NCBI GenBank assembly: GCA_949987705.1
Contig: OX465281.1
Span: 240,519,143-240,583,142, forward strand
Length of the DNA: 64,000 bases
Reading direction: 5' to 3'
Source: Thereva unica
Lineage: Eukaryota; Arthropoda; Insecta; Diptera; Therevidae
Made by a program: the position numbers and the translations under genes. This document shows, piece after piece, positions 1 to 10,244 of this stretch; the stretch's first letter is position 1, and the number at the start of each line of letters is the position of its first letter. The notes below the pieces were generated by a model. It searched no databases, was not told where the DNA came from, and worked only from the letters and a program-made list of their open reading frames with translations.

Positions 1-581
1 TTATCTAGAATTTCTTGAAAGTTAATAGGGTCGGGTTTATACATAACTCGCGCGGAGTTCACTTAAGCTGGAGACAGATACATGCGAACATTGGTGCGTG
101 CGGTGATTGATATAATAGAATTGTCTTCATTCAAATGCAAACTGACATTTAATTACGTAAACGGAACGCACGCAACGCAAAAGTTAGTCTACTTCCATCA
201 TTTCCTCATTGCCGCATTCGCCACAGTCTCAAATTCCCAAACACAAGCACAAACAAAAACAAATGCACTCGTCGTTTAGATTTTTTGGTTTTTTGCAAAA
301 GACTAGACGTAGCCCATGCATACAACTGTCTGCCAACGAAGATTCGCAGCATTCACCGCAGGCACTGTACGCCCGCACATATCTGTTTCCAACTTTAGTC
401 CTCCATTTTCTGCTGTTAGCCATCTTTTTTGCTGCTGCTCATACTGACACTGACACTAAAGATAAACTGACCTAACCACCCTCGCCAACAGGAGGCGACG
501 GATAGGCTTGGGCGCCGCGTTGGCCAGCACTCTCGTAAATGCTGCACAAATAGCGGAAGCTGTATCTGCCATGACCTCCAA
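1..581. other. Segment without a recognised gene
   Basis: Short open frames occur on both strands, but none has a recognisable domain, splice structure or consistent coding character. The last 100 bases or so may be decayed transposon sequence, because a jockey-like LINE 3' end begins directly after. I see nothing else in it. Confidence 0.5.
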
Positions 582-1140
582 GTGCGTTTTGAAATTCGGA
601 CACGCCTTGAGTACAACTCGTATATCTGGGCGGGCGCCCCTAAAACCACCTTGGCTTGGCTAGGCAAGGTGCAAGACCGCGCCATCAAACTCATTGGCGA
701 TAGCACCCTTTGCATTGATCCTTTAAGCCATCGTAGGAATGTAGCAGCGCTCAGCAAGTTTTACCGCTATTTTCATAGCGACTGCTCCACTGAAATCAAA
801 AACCTCCTGCCTACACGGCAATTTTTCTCCCGCAACACAAGACTAGCCAACTCGGCTCACCCCTTCACCCTTCAGCCCTCCCCTTCACGCACATTACGTT
901 TTAGCAGTTCGTTTATAAATAGAACAACTCGATTGTGGAACTCTCTTCCGCAGTCGGTGTTTCCGAGCTCATATAACATCTCAGAGTTCAAACGCAAGGT
1001 TCATCGACATCTACTCATGCACCCTCCAGACCCCTAACCTATCCTATCTCATCTTTTCTTCAGATCAAGCTTACTATTGCACCATGACTTGTAAGACATG
1101 ACGGACTAGTAGTACAAAGGGTGACTCCTAAGCTTCTTCT
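582..1140 (+). mobile_element. LINE-A fragment: C-terminus of a jockey-like reverse transcriptase plus 3' UTR
   Basis: About 150 open codons read like the extreme C-terminal part of a jockey-type LINE polyprotein: RLEYNSYIWAGAP, then KVQDRAIKLIGD, LSHRRNVAALSKFYRYF, TRLWNSLPQSVFP and FKRKVHRHL. This is the region after the polymerase palm; none of the catalytic boxes is present. The downstream 100 bases, ending in an A-rich run near 1146, match the 3' flank of other copies in this window in the same order (30.2-30.7 kb plus strand; 33.0-33.4 and 37.5-38.3 kb minus strand), so this is a 5'-truncated insertion. The open frame is short and probably not expressed. Clade assignment is by resemblance only. 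Confidence 0.8.
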
Positions 1141-1149
1141 TGCCACAAA

Positions 1150-1800
1150 AAAAAATAAGCATGTGGTCGATCACTCCCAGGTACCTTAAGGCGAGCTGTG
1201 AGTGAATGATATGTTCCTTGATTTTTACGGATGCTAGTTTTCCCAGGTTACTGATCAGTACAGTTACCAGCTCTGTGTTCAGCAAACGGCATACCAACAC
1301 TTTAATACCTCAGATATCTTCATTTGCGCATAACACGATCTCATCGAGGCGTAGCCTCAACATATCATGATCCATTGTGATCCACCGGAGAGGTCCTAGA
1401 ATACCACAAGCTGCTCTGTACACCGTCGTCCCACCTTGGAAATTTCCAAATAACAGTTTCGGAGGAGGGGATTTGTTTGTCTGGTTACCCAAACGAGCCC
1501 AACACGATCCGCCGGCACTGTTCGCTTCTGATAGAGTCTGTAGGTTCTCACAATGCTTCCTCCAGGCAATCTTTTTGCAGCGTCTCAACTCCTTGTCGTA
1601 GGCTATTAGGGCGAACCTGCATTCCTCATATCAGCATGTTTTGCCCTATTTAACAAACACCCAACCTTTCTATGCATTGTAGCCAGTCTGCCGTTCCAAC
1701 AGGGCCCTTTACGCAAAGACTGGCGTGAAGATACAGTATTGCGGTCATAGCAGAAGAAGATCAACATATTAGTGAGCTGCGTGGTCGCCATCTCTGAATA
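1150..1800 (-). mobile_element. Degraded LINE fragment (linker between endonuclease and reverse transcriptase)
   Basis: On the minus strand, the frame at 1310-1588 contains RRCKKIAWRKHCENLQTLSE. This resembles the basic linker between the endonuclease and polymerase domains of jockey/R1-group LINEs; a related linker, YHKELRRSKTS, occurs at 59.93 kb. The reading is broken on both sides and no catalytic motif is visible. The family call is inferred from this linker alone. Confidence 0.4.
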
Positions 1801-2146
1801 GCACCAGACAGGATCACATCTTATGTCTCATCCCTTTCAGTTTTCACGGCGCTCTTCGTTCCCTCGGCCCCTACAATCGTAATATAATCTAATCGACCAA
1901 TTGAAAGTAAAAACTGCCTTTAAGGAATAAAATTGTCGAACGAGTAATAGTAACCTTAGAAAACTGCTCAGCCATGAATTTCTGTTGCTAGGAAATAACT
2001 TCGCAACAGCCACTTTGAGTTTCTCACTTGAAATGAATTAGGAATTATTTTGGAAATTAGTAGCGCAGAAAAATTATTCAACTTCAACTTCGTCCTAATT
2101 TGAGATCAAGGGCTGCACAGAGAATAAGTTGCACGAATCAACGCTC

Positions 2147-2860
2147 ATGCTATCAGTTAGAGGAATATTTCTCCAGCGCTTCCGGCAATTTGTAATGTAA
2201 GCCATAAATAAAGATGTCCTTTGTTACATATATGTATATTGTTACTAAATTTGAGTTTGTATGTTATAGTTCCAGGGCACCAATTCTTCATGATCATTCC
2301 GGCATCAAGAAGGGCTTGGGTTCAGCCAGTGAAGATTTGCAAAATTTGGTAACGGTGCCCGGCGGGGGATTAGAAAAGTTGCAGGGAGCCAAAGAGGAGG
2401 TCTTCTTTTGTGAACACGTATGTGATGAATTTTTGTAAAAAAAAAATTTTGAGTTTAAAGTTTTCTCTTTTTTTGTATTTATTAAAGGAGAAAGATTTAT
2501 TGTGTAAATTAGGGGAGAAACATAAAAAGCCTGAAAATAAAATGACTACAGAATTCGTGGATTTGCTTGAAGAGGTTTTGTTGAACGTAAAAGAGCATCA
2601 AGTTTTAATAAAAAAATAAACCATTTTCAGGAAAAGGAAAAGCCGCAAACTCATGACGTTGTTTTTAAGGCGAAAGATGTTCTGGAGGATTTTTACTTTT
2701 ATAAAGAAGTAAGTGTATTAAGTCCTTGTTATTTACATATGTATGTGTGAATAACAACAACTAACACATTTATACATTAATATAGAGCCAAGAAAATTTT
2801 CAAGAATTAAAAAAAGATAAAAAAGAGAAAGTCTCGACTGAAGAACACAAAAATGAATAA
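2147..2860 (+). CDS. IF1-1: divergent ATPase-inhibitor IF1-like gene with a duplicated inhibitor module
   Basis: Predicted exons are 2147-2196, 2270-2417, 2488-2586, 2631-2708 and 2786-2860. All junctions are GT..AG and keep phase, giving 149 aa. Exon 1 encodes a presequence-like start, MLSVRGIFLQRFRQFV, comparable to [16 protein letters not shown] of IF1-2. Exon 2 has SGIKKGLGSASED, then GGGLEKLQGAKEEVFFCEH, aligning with [19 protein letters not shown], and its intron lies at the identical place. Exon 3 (EKDLLCKL...) corresponds to QREQLEKL... If the 44-base intron 2587-2630 is retained, translation stops at 2617-2619 with ...VKEHQVLIKK, matching the IF1-4 ending ...DYLKTLKK and giving 109 aa (IF1-4 is 110). 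Exons 4-5 (AKDVLEDFYFYKE, then SQENFQELKKDKKEK) look like a second copy of the same two-exon module. The IF1 family inhibits ATP hydrolysis by the F1 sector in the mitochondrial matrix. Whether this divergent copy does so is unknown, since much of the Gly-rich arm is lost. Confidence 0.65.
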
Positions 2861-3882
2861 AAATAACTTTAAAGCGCAGTCGGAAAATTATGTAGTGGAA
2901 AATTAAAAAAAAATCCGTTTTTATCGTCATCAAAATTACTTGTAATATACACACACACACATAAAGAAAAACGCCCCCACACAAAAAAAAACACGCGAAT
3001 CCAAAAATTTTTAGATTTATTAAATTTTTTTTCGATTGTCATTTTTTATGTTTTTTTTTTCTTCTTCGTACTTTAATAAAATAAAAAAAAGTTTTCAATT
3101 CAAGTTCACCGTTTTTTTTTCTCGTTACTACGGAAACCCACGTGCGCGTGTGTGTATTTTCCATATCCTACTAATCCCATTATTTCTGTGAAAATTTCGT
3201 TAACAAAAAAAATAAAATGCTATCAGACAAAATTCCAAGTTTTCCAATTTTTCATGAAAAAATGACGAAGTAAATTTTTTTTGAGATAATTTTTATTAAT
3301 TTTATTTTAATCGAATTTCCTTTTTTAATAAAGTTTTCCTTTCAGTAAAAGAAATAACAAAAGTTCTGAAGGCGAAGTGTGTTCTGAGGTAAAATGATTT
3401 TTTAAATTAAAATTTTATTTATAAATTTTTTTTTTTCTTAAAATTACTACGAAATATTTTCGGAAGAAACGAAAATTTGTTTTTTTACATTTCAACAAAC
3501 TGAGATGACTTTTTTTTTGAACGTTGACTGTAGGTAGTGTGTAGTGTCATTTCGAATTGAACGAAAATAATTTTCTTTAAATCGTGTCGGGAAGCTAGTG
3601 CCATCTGTCAATCTTAGCCAGAAAAGGGTGTAGTTTTTATTAAAATAACATATTCGTTATCAATACTCGCCCTTTGTTGATATTTTATAAAATTATATTA
3701 ACCATTTCAGATATCACTTATTCGGCAGTAGCACTATAACAAAGTTTGATGCATTGATCAACGAATTGCAAAGGAGAATAAAACAATTCGGTCATTCAGT
3801 AAGAATCTCTGTCCAGTGTTTCGATATTTTAAACCTAGGAAACTGCAAGTCCACAACTATTTGAATCGGGTGTGTCTCAATC
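2861..3882. other. AT-rich 3' flank of IF1-1; possible mini-exon at 3346-3388
   Basis: Very AT-rich spacer with long A and T runs. AATAAA at 2855-2860 and 3075-3080 are candidate poly(A) signals for IF1-1. At 3346-3388 a pyrimidine tract and CAG precede 43 bases that end at a GT and read KRNNKSSEGEVCSE. Its end phase (0) matches the start of the terminal exon at 10245, so it might be an upstream exon of that gene across an intron of about 6.9 kb filled with transposons. That link is speculative. Nothing else is seen. Confidence 0.3.
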
Positions 3883-4738
3883 CAGGCAGACTATACAAGG
3901 AGATATAACTCCGTGTTGTCACTTTTCGTTTGATTAATTAGGGCGCCACAATCACATGTACCCCAAAAAACATGGCCGATTATATTCATCCGGTTCATGG
4001 CCAAGTTCAGCCAAGTTCGTTAACTATTAAGATATTTTATGTTTACGCCTAACTTGAAAAATCAGCTTCTGATTTTTCGTATTTAACCATTTTATGGATT
4101 TTCCAATGAATTTTCATTAATTCCCAATGAATTGTTTTGCATTTCGGCTGACAATTTTGAAGAAATCGTCGAAATGGGTAAAATTCAGCTAACTTCATGT
4201 GGGGCACGTCAGCTTTAGGCGTCATCTGTGGCAAACAATGAACTAGAAGTTTAGTTTCTGCTACCCATCCATTTCCGGTTATTTTTCCCATAAGAGTTAA
4301 GGCCGTATCAGAACCTCTGCAGCGCTGCACCGACAAGTGTTTCTATTGGCTGAGGCTGGTAAAATGACAAGCAAAGCAGCACCAGAGCAGCGTGCTGCAT
4401 TTTCATCTCAAACTCTAATTTTGCTGCATATTACATGCAGCACTTTTGACACTTCGTACGTGACATGTGAATTTTAACAAAAAACGGAAATTTTGCGACA
4501 AATAATTTAAACAACAGGCGGGAATTTTTTTAAAAGCATTTAACAGGCCATGTAGGAAAAATTAATGGCACTAGTTAATTTTTATTTTGAGGTTTACCTG
4601 TCAAATAAAAATTGCGCTGCAACGATGAAACAACAGGATCTGATACGGACTGCAGCATGCTGCTCTGGCGCTGCTGCTGCACGCTGCATATTTTTAGGTT
4701 CTGATACAGCCTTTATATCTCCTTGTATAGTCTCCCTG
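3883..4738. mobile_element. Non-autonomous hAT-type element with 8-bp target duplication
   Basis: The ends are near-perfect inverted repeats. The left begins CAGGCAGACTATACAAGG. The right, read on the other strand, begins CAGGGAGACTATACAAGG, and both continue AGATATAA. Immediately outside lies the same octamer, TCTCAATC, at 3875-3882 and 4739-4746. A CAGG-type terminus with an 8-bp duplication is characteristic of the hAT superfamily (established knowledge). No transposase is encoded in the 856 bp, so it would need one supplied in trans. A second inverted-repeat element occupies 4299-4712. Confidence 0.75.
4299..4712. repeat. Inverted-repeat (MITE-like) element nested inside the hAT-type element
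   Basis: Termini read AAGGCCGTATCAGAACCT on the left (4299-4316) and AAGGCTGTATCAGAACCT on the opposite strand at the right (4695-4712). Just inside, both arms are rich in GCTGC/GCAGC and could pair further. Its right end abuts the right terminal repeat of the hAT-type element. There is no coding capacity. Confidence 0.65.
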
Positions 4739-4759
4739 TCTCAATCATTGGCCAGTGTA

Positions 4760-6170
4760 TTTACGGTTCTCATGTTCTTCTTCTTCGATGGCTCTACAGC
4801 CCAATTCGAGCCTTGGCCTCCATCAGCTTCTTCCTCCAGACGTCTCTCTGCTCTGCAGCTTCTCTCCAGTTTCTTGTGTTGAGCTGTTTTGCTGCATCGG
4901 CCTTAACATTATCTTCCCACCTTAACCGTGGTTTGCCAACTGGTCTTTTGCCATCTGGTAGTAGATGCAGGGCTTTTTTTGATATCCTTGAGTCATCCAT
5001 TCTTTGGACATGACCGGCTCAACGTAAACGTAGTAGTTTGGCATGGGTCGAAAGTTTACATTCTTTGTATAAGTCGTACAATTCGTGATTGTAGCGTATT
5101 CTCCATGCACTGTCTTCATTGATTGGGCCGTATATCCTTCGGAGAACCTTCCTCTCAAATATATCCAGCTTGTCTACGGATTTCTGGGAGATACTCCAAG
5201 CTTCAAATCCATACGTAGCTACTGTACGTATGATGGTTTTGTAGATTCTTATTTTAGTTTTTCTGTGGATGTCTCTGGATTTCATTACTGGCAATAGTGA
5301 GAAGTATGTTCTGTTCGCGGCGTTTATTCTTTGTACGTCTATCGTTTCATCGTTGTCTTCGCTGACTGTGGACCCCAGGTAGTTAAATTGGTTTACCCGT
5401 TCAAAGTTATATTCCCCCAGGTCGTATTGTGGTTTCTTCTTCTTCTTTCCACCCATGACTGAATTAGAATTTTGCTTTTGTCTGCGTTTATTTTGCAGCC
5501 CTATATGTTTTGCTCCATCTTCTAATTCTGTAAATATTTCTCTAAGATATGACAGTGATCTTGCAAGGCAGTTTATATCGTCGGCATATCCTGCCAACTG
5601 TTTGGATTTGTTAAGCAGGGTTGCGTTTGCATCAATGTTAACCTTGCAAATTACTCCTTCTAGGCAGAGATTAAATAGCATGGGTGCCAGCCCATCGCCC
5701 TGCTTTAAGCCTTGCTTGACTGGGAAGGGCTCCGTCAATTCTCCTTGTATTCTGACTGCACATCTTGTATTTTCTTGGCCTTAATTATATTGGTCATTAT
5801 TTTATATACTGTGCTTAAAAGAGATATGCCTCTATAGTTTCCATAGTTGAATCTGTCCCCTTTCTTGTGTATTGGGCAGATAATGCTTTGCTCCCATTCT
5901 TCAGGCATTTTTTCATTCCTCCATATGCAGCATAGTAATTCGTGTATAGCTGCTGAGAGCGATTCGCCTCCTTGTTTGATCAACTCTGCTGGGATGTTAT
6001 CAATTCCTGGAGATCTTCGCTGCCTGTGACTATAGTGCCTTCTTTTGTTCTACATATGCCGGAGGAGGGTTTGAAGCCTTTCTTAAAAAAGTTTACTTCC
6101 CTGTATGCTTCCCGTGTTTTGTTTTGGGTAAAGTTTTCTTCTGCTCTCAGGATATGATTGTTGAGGAATT
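4760..6170 (-). mobile_element. LINE-B: broken RTE-like reverse transcriptase, 3' part
   Basis: Read on the minus strand the order is as follows. The linker/RT start lies near 6150-5985. RT boxes 1-2 follow (EEWEQSIICPIHKKGD, NYRGISLLSTVYKI) in 5983-5735. Next is VKQGLKQGDGLAPMLFNLCLE and the catalytic GYADDIN box at about 5577-5591 (frame 5738-5019), then FNYLGSTVSEDND and RRIYGPI. The C-terminal GKPRLRWEDNVKADAA and WRKKLMEAKARIG lie in 5000-4794. At least three frame changes separate these parts and the 5' endonuclease is absent, so the copy is dead. The YADD aspartates needed for catalysis are still present. The RTE/BovB-like assignment rests on the motif style. Confidence 0.85.
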
Positions 6171-6204
6171 GCCGGTTCTCATGTTATAACGTCTAAAACG
6201 TCGG

Positions 6205-6429
6205 TATGGGCATTTTCGAGAATTCCTCATGGTAGCTACCGGCCGAACCAGAAGTTAATCTACCATTGAATACATACCCGCTTTTCCTGTGGTGAGACTC
6301 GAGTTACCTTACTGGTGAATATTAGAACGTGGTGAGCGGTGACTTATGGCAAATAATCAATTTTCGAAAATGGTAGATTAACTTCTGGTTCGACTGGTAG
6401 CTACCATGGTAAATTTTGTAAATGCCCTA
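6205..6429. repeat. TA-flanked inverted-repeat element (MITE)
   Basis: TA dinucleotides at 6205-6206 and 6428-6429 flank short ends, TGGGCATTT on the left and GGGCATTT on the opposite strand at the right. Inside is a long imperfect palindrome: GGTAGCTACC, then GAACCAGAAGTTAATCTACC (6245-6264), pairing with GGTAGATTAACTTCTGGTTC (6372-6391) and GGTAGCTACC (6396-6405). TA duplications are typical of Tc1/mariner-mobilised MITEs (inference for this copy). Confidence 0.65.
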
Positions 6430-8399
6430 TGCGCCATATTATTTTTTTGCACTATTTCGAACGATCACAACTTGATGAATATACCAAAGAGAGGGCCCTT
6501 ATTTTTGGTTCGTTATCGATTGTACAGCTAAACTATTCCCACAACCCACCTACGTTTTTGGATTAGAATGAATGAACTCCTCAACAAACGCTTGATTGGC
6601 CAACGCACTTTTGTACCAAGTTATAACAAGCACGCACTTTCGATATAAGTATGCATATAACATATGAACTAAGTATGCATAGTACATATAAACTTGATCC
6701 TTTTTAACTGTGATTAAACAAAAGCATTCAGAGTGATTTTAAGGCTTCCTTCGCATGTTTAATTCGAGGGAATTTCTTGCTTACAAGAGTGCTTCGGTTG
6801 AGTTCGACTGACTTCATTAATTCAACTTACTTACTTAATTTAACGGTTCTACAAACGGGATCCGGTCCTGGCTTCTCACAACTGGTTTTCTTTACCGATC
6901 TTGATTTTGAGACGATTTGTTTGACGTCCAGTTTGACACTCCTAAGCTCCTTACTTGTTCTATGATATCCTTCCAAGGCTGGGACTCGCTCTCGGTCGCA
7001 CTCCTTAAATCTTACTGCAGCAAACTTGCATCTTTGAGTCATCAGACTAGATCGTATCTCTTTCGAAGAACTTGGGTGAATTCGAAAACTCGTCACAGCC
7101 GCACGACAGCAGAATTCAGCAATTGTAAGTCTGTAGCTGAATTCTGCAATGTGATGAAAGTCGAGTCGTGTTTCATGACAGTCGTCTGAGTTGAAGCAAG
7201 TGACGTTTCAGTCGAATTACGACTGAAATGCTAAGTGTTGAGTTTAGGCCCCTTTACTGAAAATACAGTGATTTTACCACATGAAAAAATTGATGTATCG
7301 GCAAACCTACGTATGCGAAAAGAAGTTTGCGCTGCTTTGTTGCCGATGCTTTGTTGCTTAGTTGCACTGTTGCTTTGGCGTTGACGAAATATGGTTTTAC
7401 ATTCTTTGGTCAAGGGGCTACGCCCGACTACCATTTTGGGAAGAGTGCAAATAGGGCCCTTACGAGGCTAGCCTTCATTTGGAGCCCGTGTGGATTTCCC
7501 TACAAGGCCCACATAGGGTATCTAACACCTTGCCCCATTCGCGTCTCGTCATAATGAAAGTCTCATTTGACTGCCCTTGAAAATCATTGCTACCCGATCC
7601 CGAGTGGAAAGCCATAAATTCGGCGTGTGTAATAACTGCTCCCATGCCGAAAGTTTTCAATTTTTAATCGCAACTGTCGTTTTGCCAATGCGGTCCCTCA
7701 ACTGATTACTAATCACATGATCTCTGTAATCGAACCGGAACCGGTCTATTGAGTATAGTAAATGATATCCTTCACGGTCACCAACATATCTAATTGCCGG
7801 AAATATAAAGCAATTCAACCACAAAAACTAAAACTTTCTACTAAAGCTTTCTGAATACGTAAGGCAGATGTTGGGTTTTTCCCCATTTCATTTGTAATGA
7901 TTTTTGCCTCATTAGATCCCTTATGTAAAGGCATTCCTCACTTCAGTATCGCTGATTTTTTTTGTGTGGTTTCATGAGGAAACTAAGGGGAAATCCCTCT
8001 TTTAGTAAGCCCCTTATTTGCCACATGGGATCTTCGTGAGGAAACTACGGGGAAATCCCTCCTTCGGCATGACTATTAGGCAATCCCATTTTTAATTGCC
8101 ATTCGGGTTGGGTTTAAAAAGTTTAGGCTTCATAGCTTTAATATAATATACATATTTAGATTTCGAATGAAAAGTCCTTCTTGTGTACGGCCCTTCGACG
8201 CCAGCAACCGAGAAGGCCCTCCATTGTTCTAGGTTGAAATATTTTGGGTGTGGATTTCCGCAGCTAAAGCTTTCACTTTCGTGCGTGTGGACGTTCTCCG
8301 CCGCCTCTGGCCCTATCAACGCCCACTTTTGTTTCTTTATCTGTTTGATAATTAGTTCTTGTTTTGTCCTTTTCTTTGTACCATTGCTCTTTATTCCTT
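6430..8399. other. Non-coding spacer; 25-bp direct repeat at 7975-7999 / 8037-8061
   Basis: No gene or transposon protein is recognisable on either strand. The visible structure is a 25-base direct repeat with one mismatch (core GAGGAAACTA then GGGGAAATCCCTC), its copies starting 62 bases apart. The remainder looks like unconstrained intron or spacer sequence. Confidence 0.4.
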
Positions 8400-9330
8400 T
8401 TCTTCATTATTTCATCAAGTACAATAATAAAAAGTAATGGTGCAAGGAGGGCAACCTTGCTTCACTCCAGTTGTCCTTGTTATTGGGTCACTTAAATGTT
8501 CATTATGAAGGATTCTCTTCCCTTACACCAGTTCTCCAGTTCCGAATGGCGAGCATTGCTTTTGCGTCGGCCGTCATAGAGTCGATCCATCTCCTCCTGG
8601 GTCTGCCAGCGGGTCTATATCTCGAAATTTCCGCCACCGTGAGCTGTTTTGGAATAGGTTGTTCTCCATCATGTCAACGTGGCCGGTTAGTGTTAGGTCC
8701 CTATTGCAGGAAGCCTTATTAGGGCTACCTTAAAAAGTACGTGTTCTCTTAGCTGGCAATCTATTTTATCTTCAACTCTACAAAGGATTATGGAGGCCAG
8801 TATTTTTGCTACCATGTTTTGTATGGTATTACCTCTTCAATTTCGGTATTCTTTTAGATGCCCCTTTTTTGGCAAGTTAATAATTATTGCCTCCTTCCAT
8901 TTATTTGGCAATCTTCTTTCGTTCCATATGGCTCTAAAATAGGATGTAATATTTCGTCGTTTAAGTTATAACACTACGTAAGTCAGTTTTTTGGCGGTTT
9001 CTACTTTTTGACGCCTTTTGCTAGAGAATCGGAAGAGGTGTTGTTTCAGACTTCAATGCTGCTTTTGAGCAGCTCAGGTGGAACTCCATCTGGGCCTTCT
9101 GAATTCTTATTTTTCATCTTCAGCATTGCCACTTTGACTCTTCTCAGTGTTGGTTGATTTATATTGCATGATAGACACAATTTAGTCGTCTCGAATTCCT
9201 TCGGGCACAGTACGGCTTCAAGAATTTTCATTCTACTCACCTGATACCTAAAACTTCCGTGTCCTGTGGTTCGCGTCAATAGCCCATCGGAGGCTCCCTA
9301 TGTGCAATATCTCTACTCACTGCGTCACTT
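8400..9330 (-). mobile_element. Composite LINE-B-like fragments, rearranged
   Basis: Minus-strand reading gives VAMLKMKNKNSEGPDGVPPE and LLKS at 9173-9055. A broken RT start follows (RRLPNKWKEAIIINLPKKGH near 8880-8930). Next come a C-terminal piece, GRPRRRWIDSMTADAKAM, at 8620-8545 and an RT box, TGVKQGCP, near 8470. In a LINE the GVKQGCP box should precede the C-terminal RRRWIDS piece, so the order shows two pieces juxtaposed or a rearranged copy. It has frameshifts and stops throughout. Confidence 0.7.
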
Positions 9331-10244
9331 AGCAGCCTAAGGACCAGCTCATTCTGTTTTGGTCGCACCATCTTACTGCTTCTGGTGTTCCCTATAGATC
9401 TTTCCAGGTTTCTACTAATGGCCGAGTATGGTTAGGGAAGTCCAAGCTCTGAAGTCGATCTTTCAGCATTCTTGCTCCTATTGGTCCTGTGTGTCATTTA
9501 ATCCAAAATCACCTCCTAGCCTCCCAATCTCCCCACGGGACTTGTTTTTTTAGAATTGCTTTGGGAGACGTATCAGACTTTTTTCTAACTGCTAATGTTC
9601 CTGGCGTTTCTTGGGCATTTTCGTATTTTCGTATTTAGAATTGCTTCCACTTTCCTAAACTTATCGTCGGATTTTAACATCTGGCTCAGGATATTCTCTG
9701 GTGCCTGCTTCGGGCATCGTTTCTCCCTCATAGGTTCGCGAATTTTGGACAACGAAAGAGGACATTCCGACAAGAAATCGTAGTGGAGCATGTCTAAAAT
9801 ATAGTGCGGTCCGCAATGGGGATTTTCTGGAGTTGCCTAAATTAAGTCATCCTAACAGATACCGCATGAGGCCCTACTGTCGAAAACGGGGCAAATTTAA
9901 CTTAGTTTCTACTAGAGTTTGCCTAATGCGGACCTAATGTTCTAAGACTGCGGCTCAACTAAGTTGGATAAATTAAAAAAAAGGCCTTAATATCTCTTAG
10001 AAAAAATACAGGGCTCCATTTAGTACACTCAATATACCGGCTCTCGTTTGATTATGAAGGTCGAGCAGCACTGGACTTAGTTATTACTTAGTTGGGGGAC
10101 CGCTTTTGAAAACGTCGTTCGCGCGTTAACTTCTGTCTAAATTTCACTTTCCCATTGCAAATTTTGAATTACAAAAATTAATTTTGTTAAAAATTTATTG
10201 CGATATAATTGATTACTTGATTTAATACAAATTTCCATTAACAG
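9331..10244. other. Spacer/intron 5' of the exon at 10245
   Basis: No recognised protein-coding or repeat structure. The segment ends in an AT-rich stretch, a pyrimidine-containing tract and ACAG at 10241-10244, which serves as the splice acceptor for the next exon. The overlapping open frames at 9585-9791 lie on opposite strands and are not credible genes. Confidence 0.4.

Noticed and set aside
2214..2438. IF1-1 starting at the ATG at 2214 without a first intron
   Set aside because: That ATG gives a non-basic, non-presequence start. The 2147 exon with a phase-2 donor fits the paralogues' MxSV start and splice phase much better.
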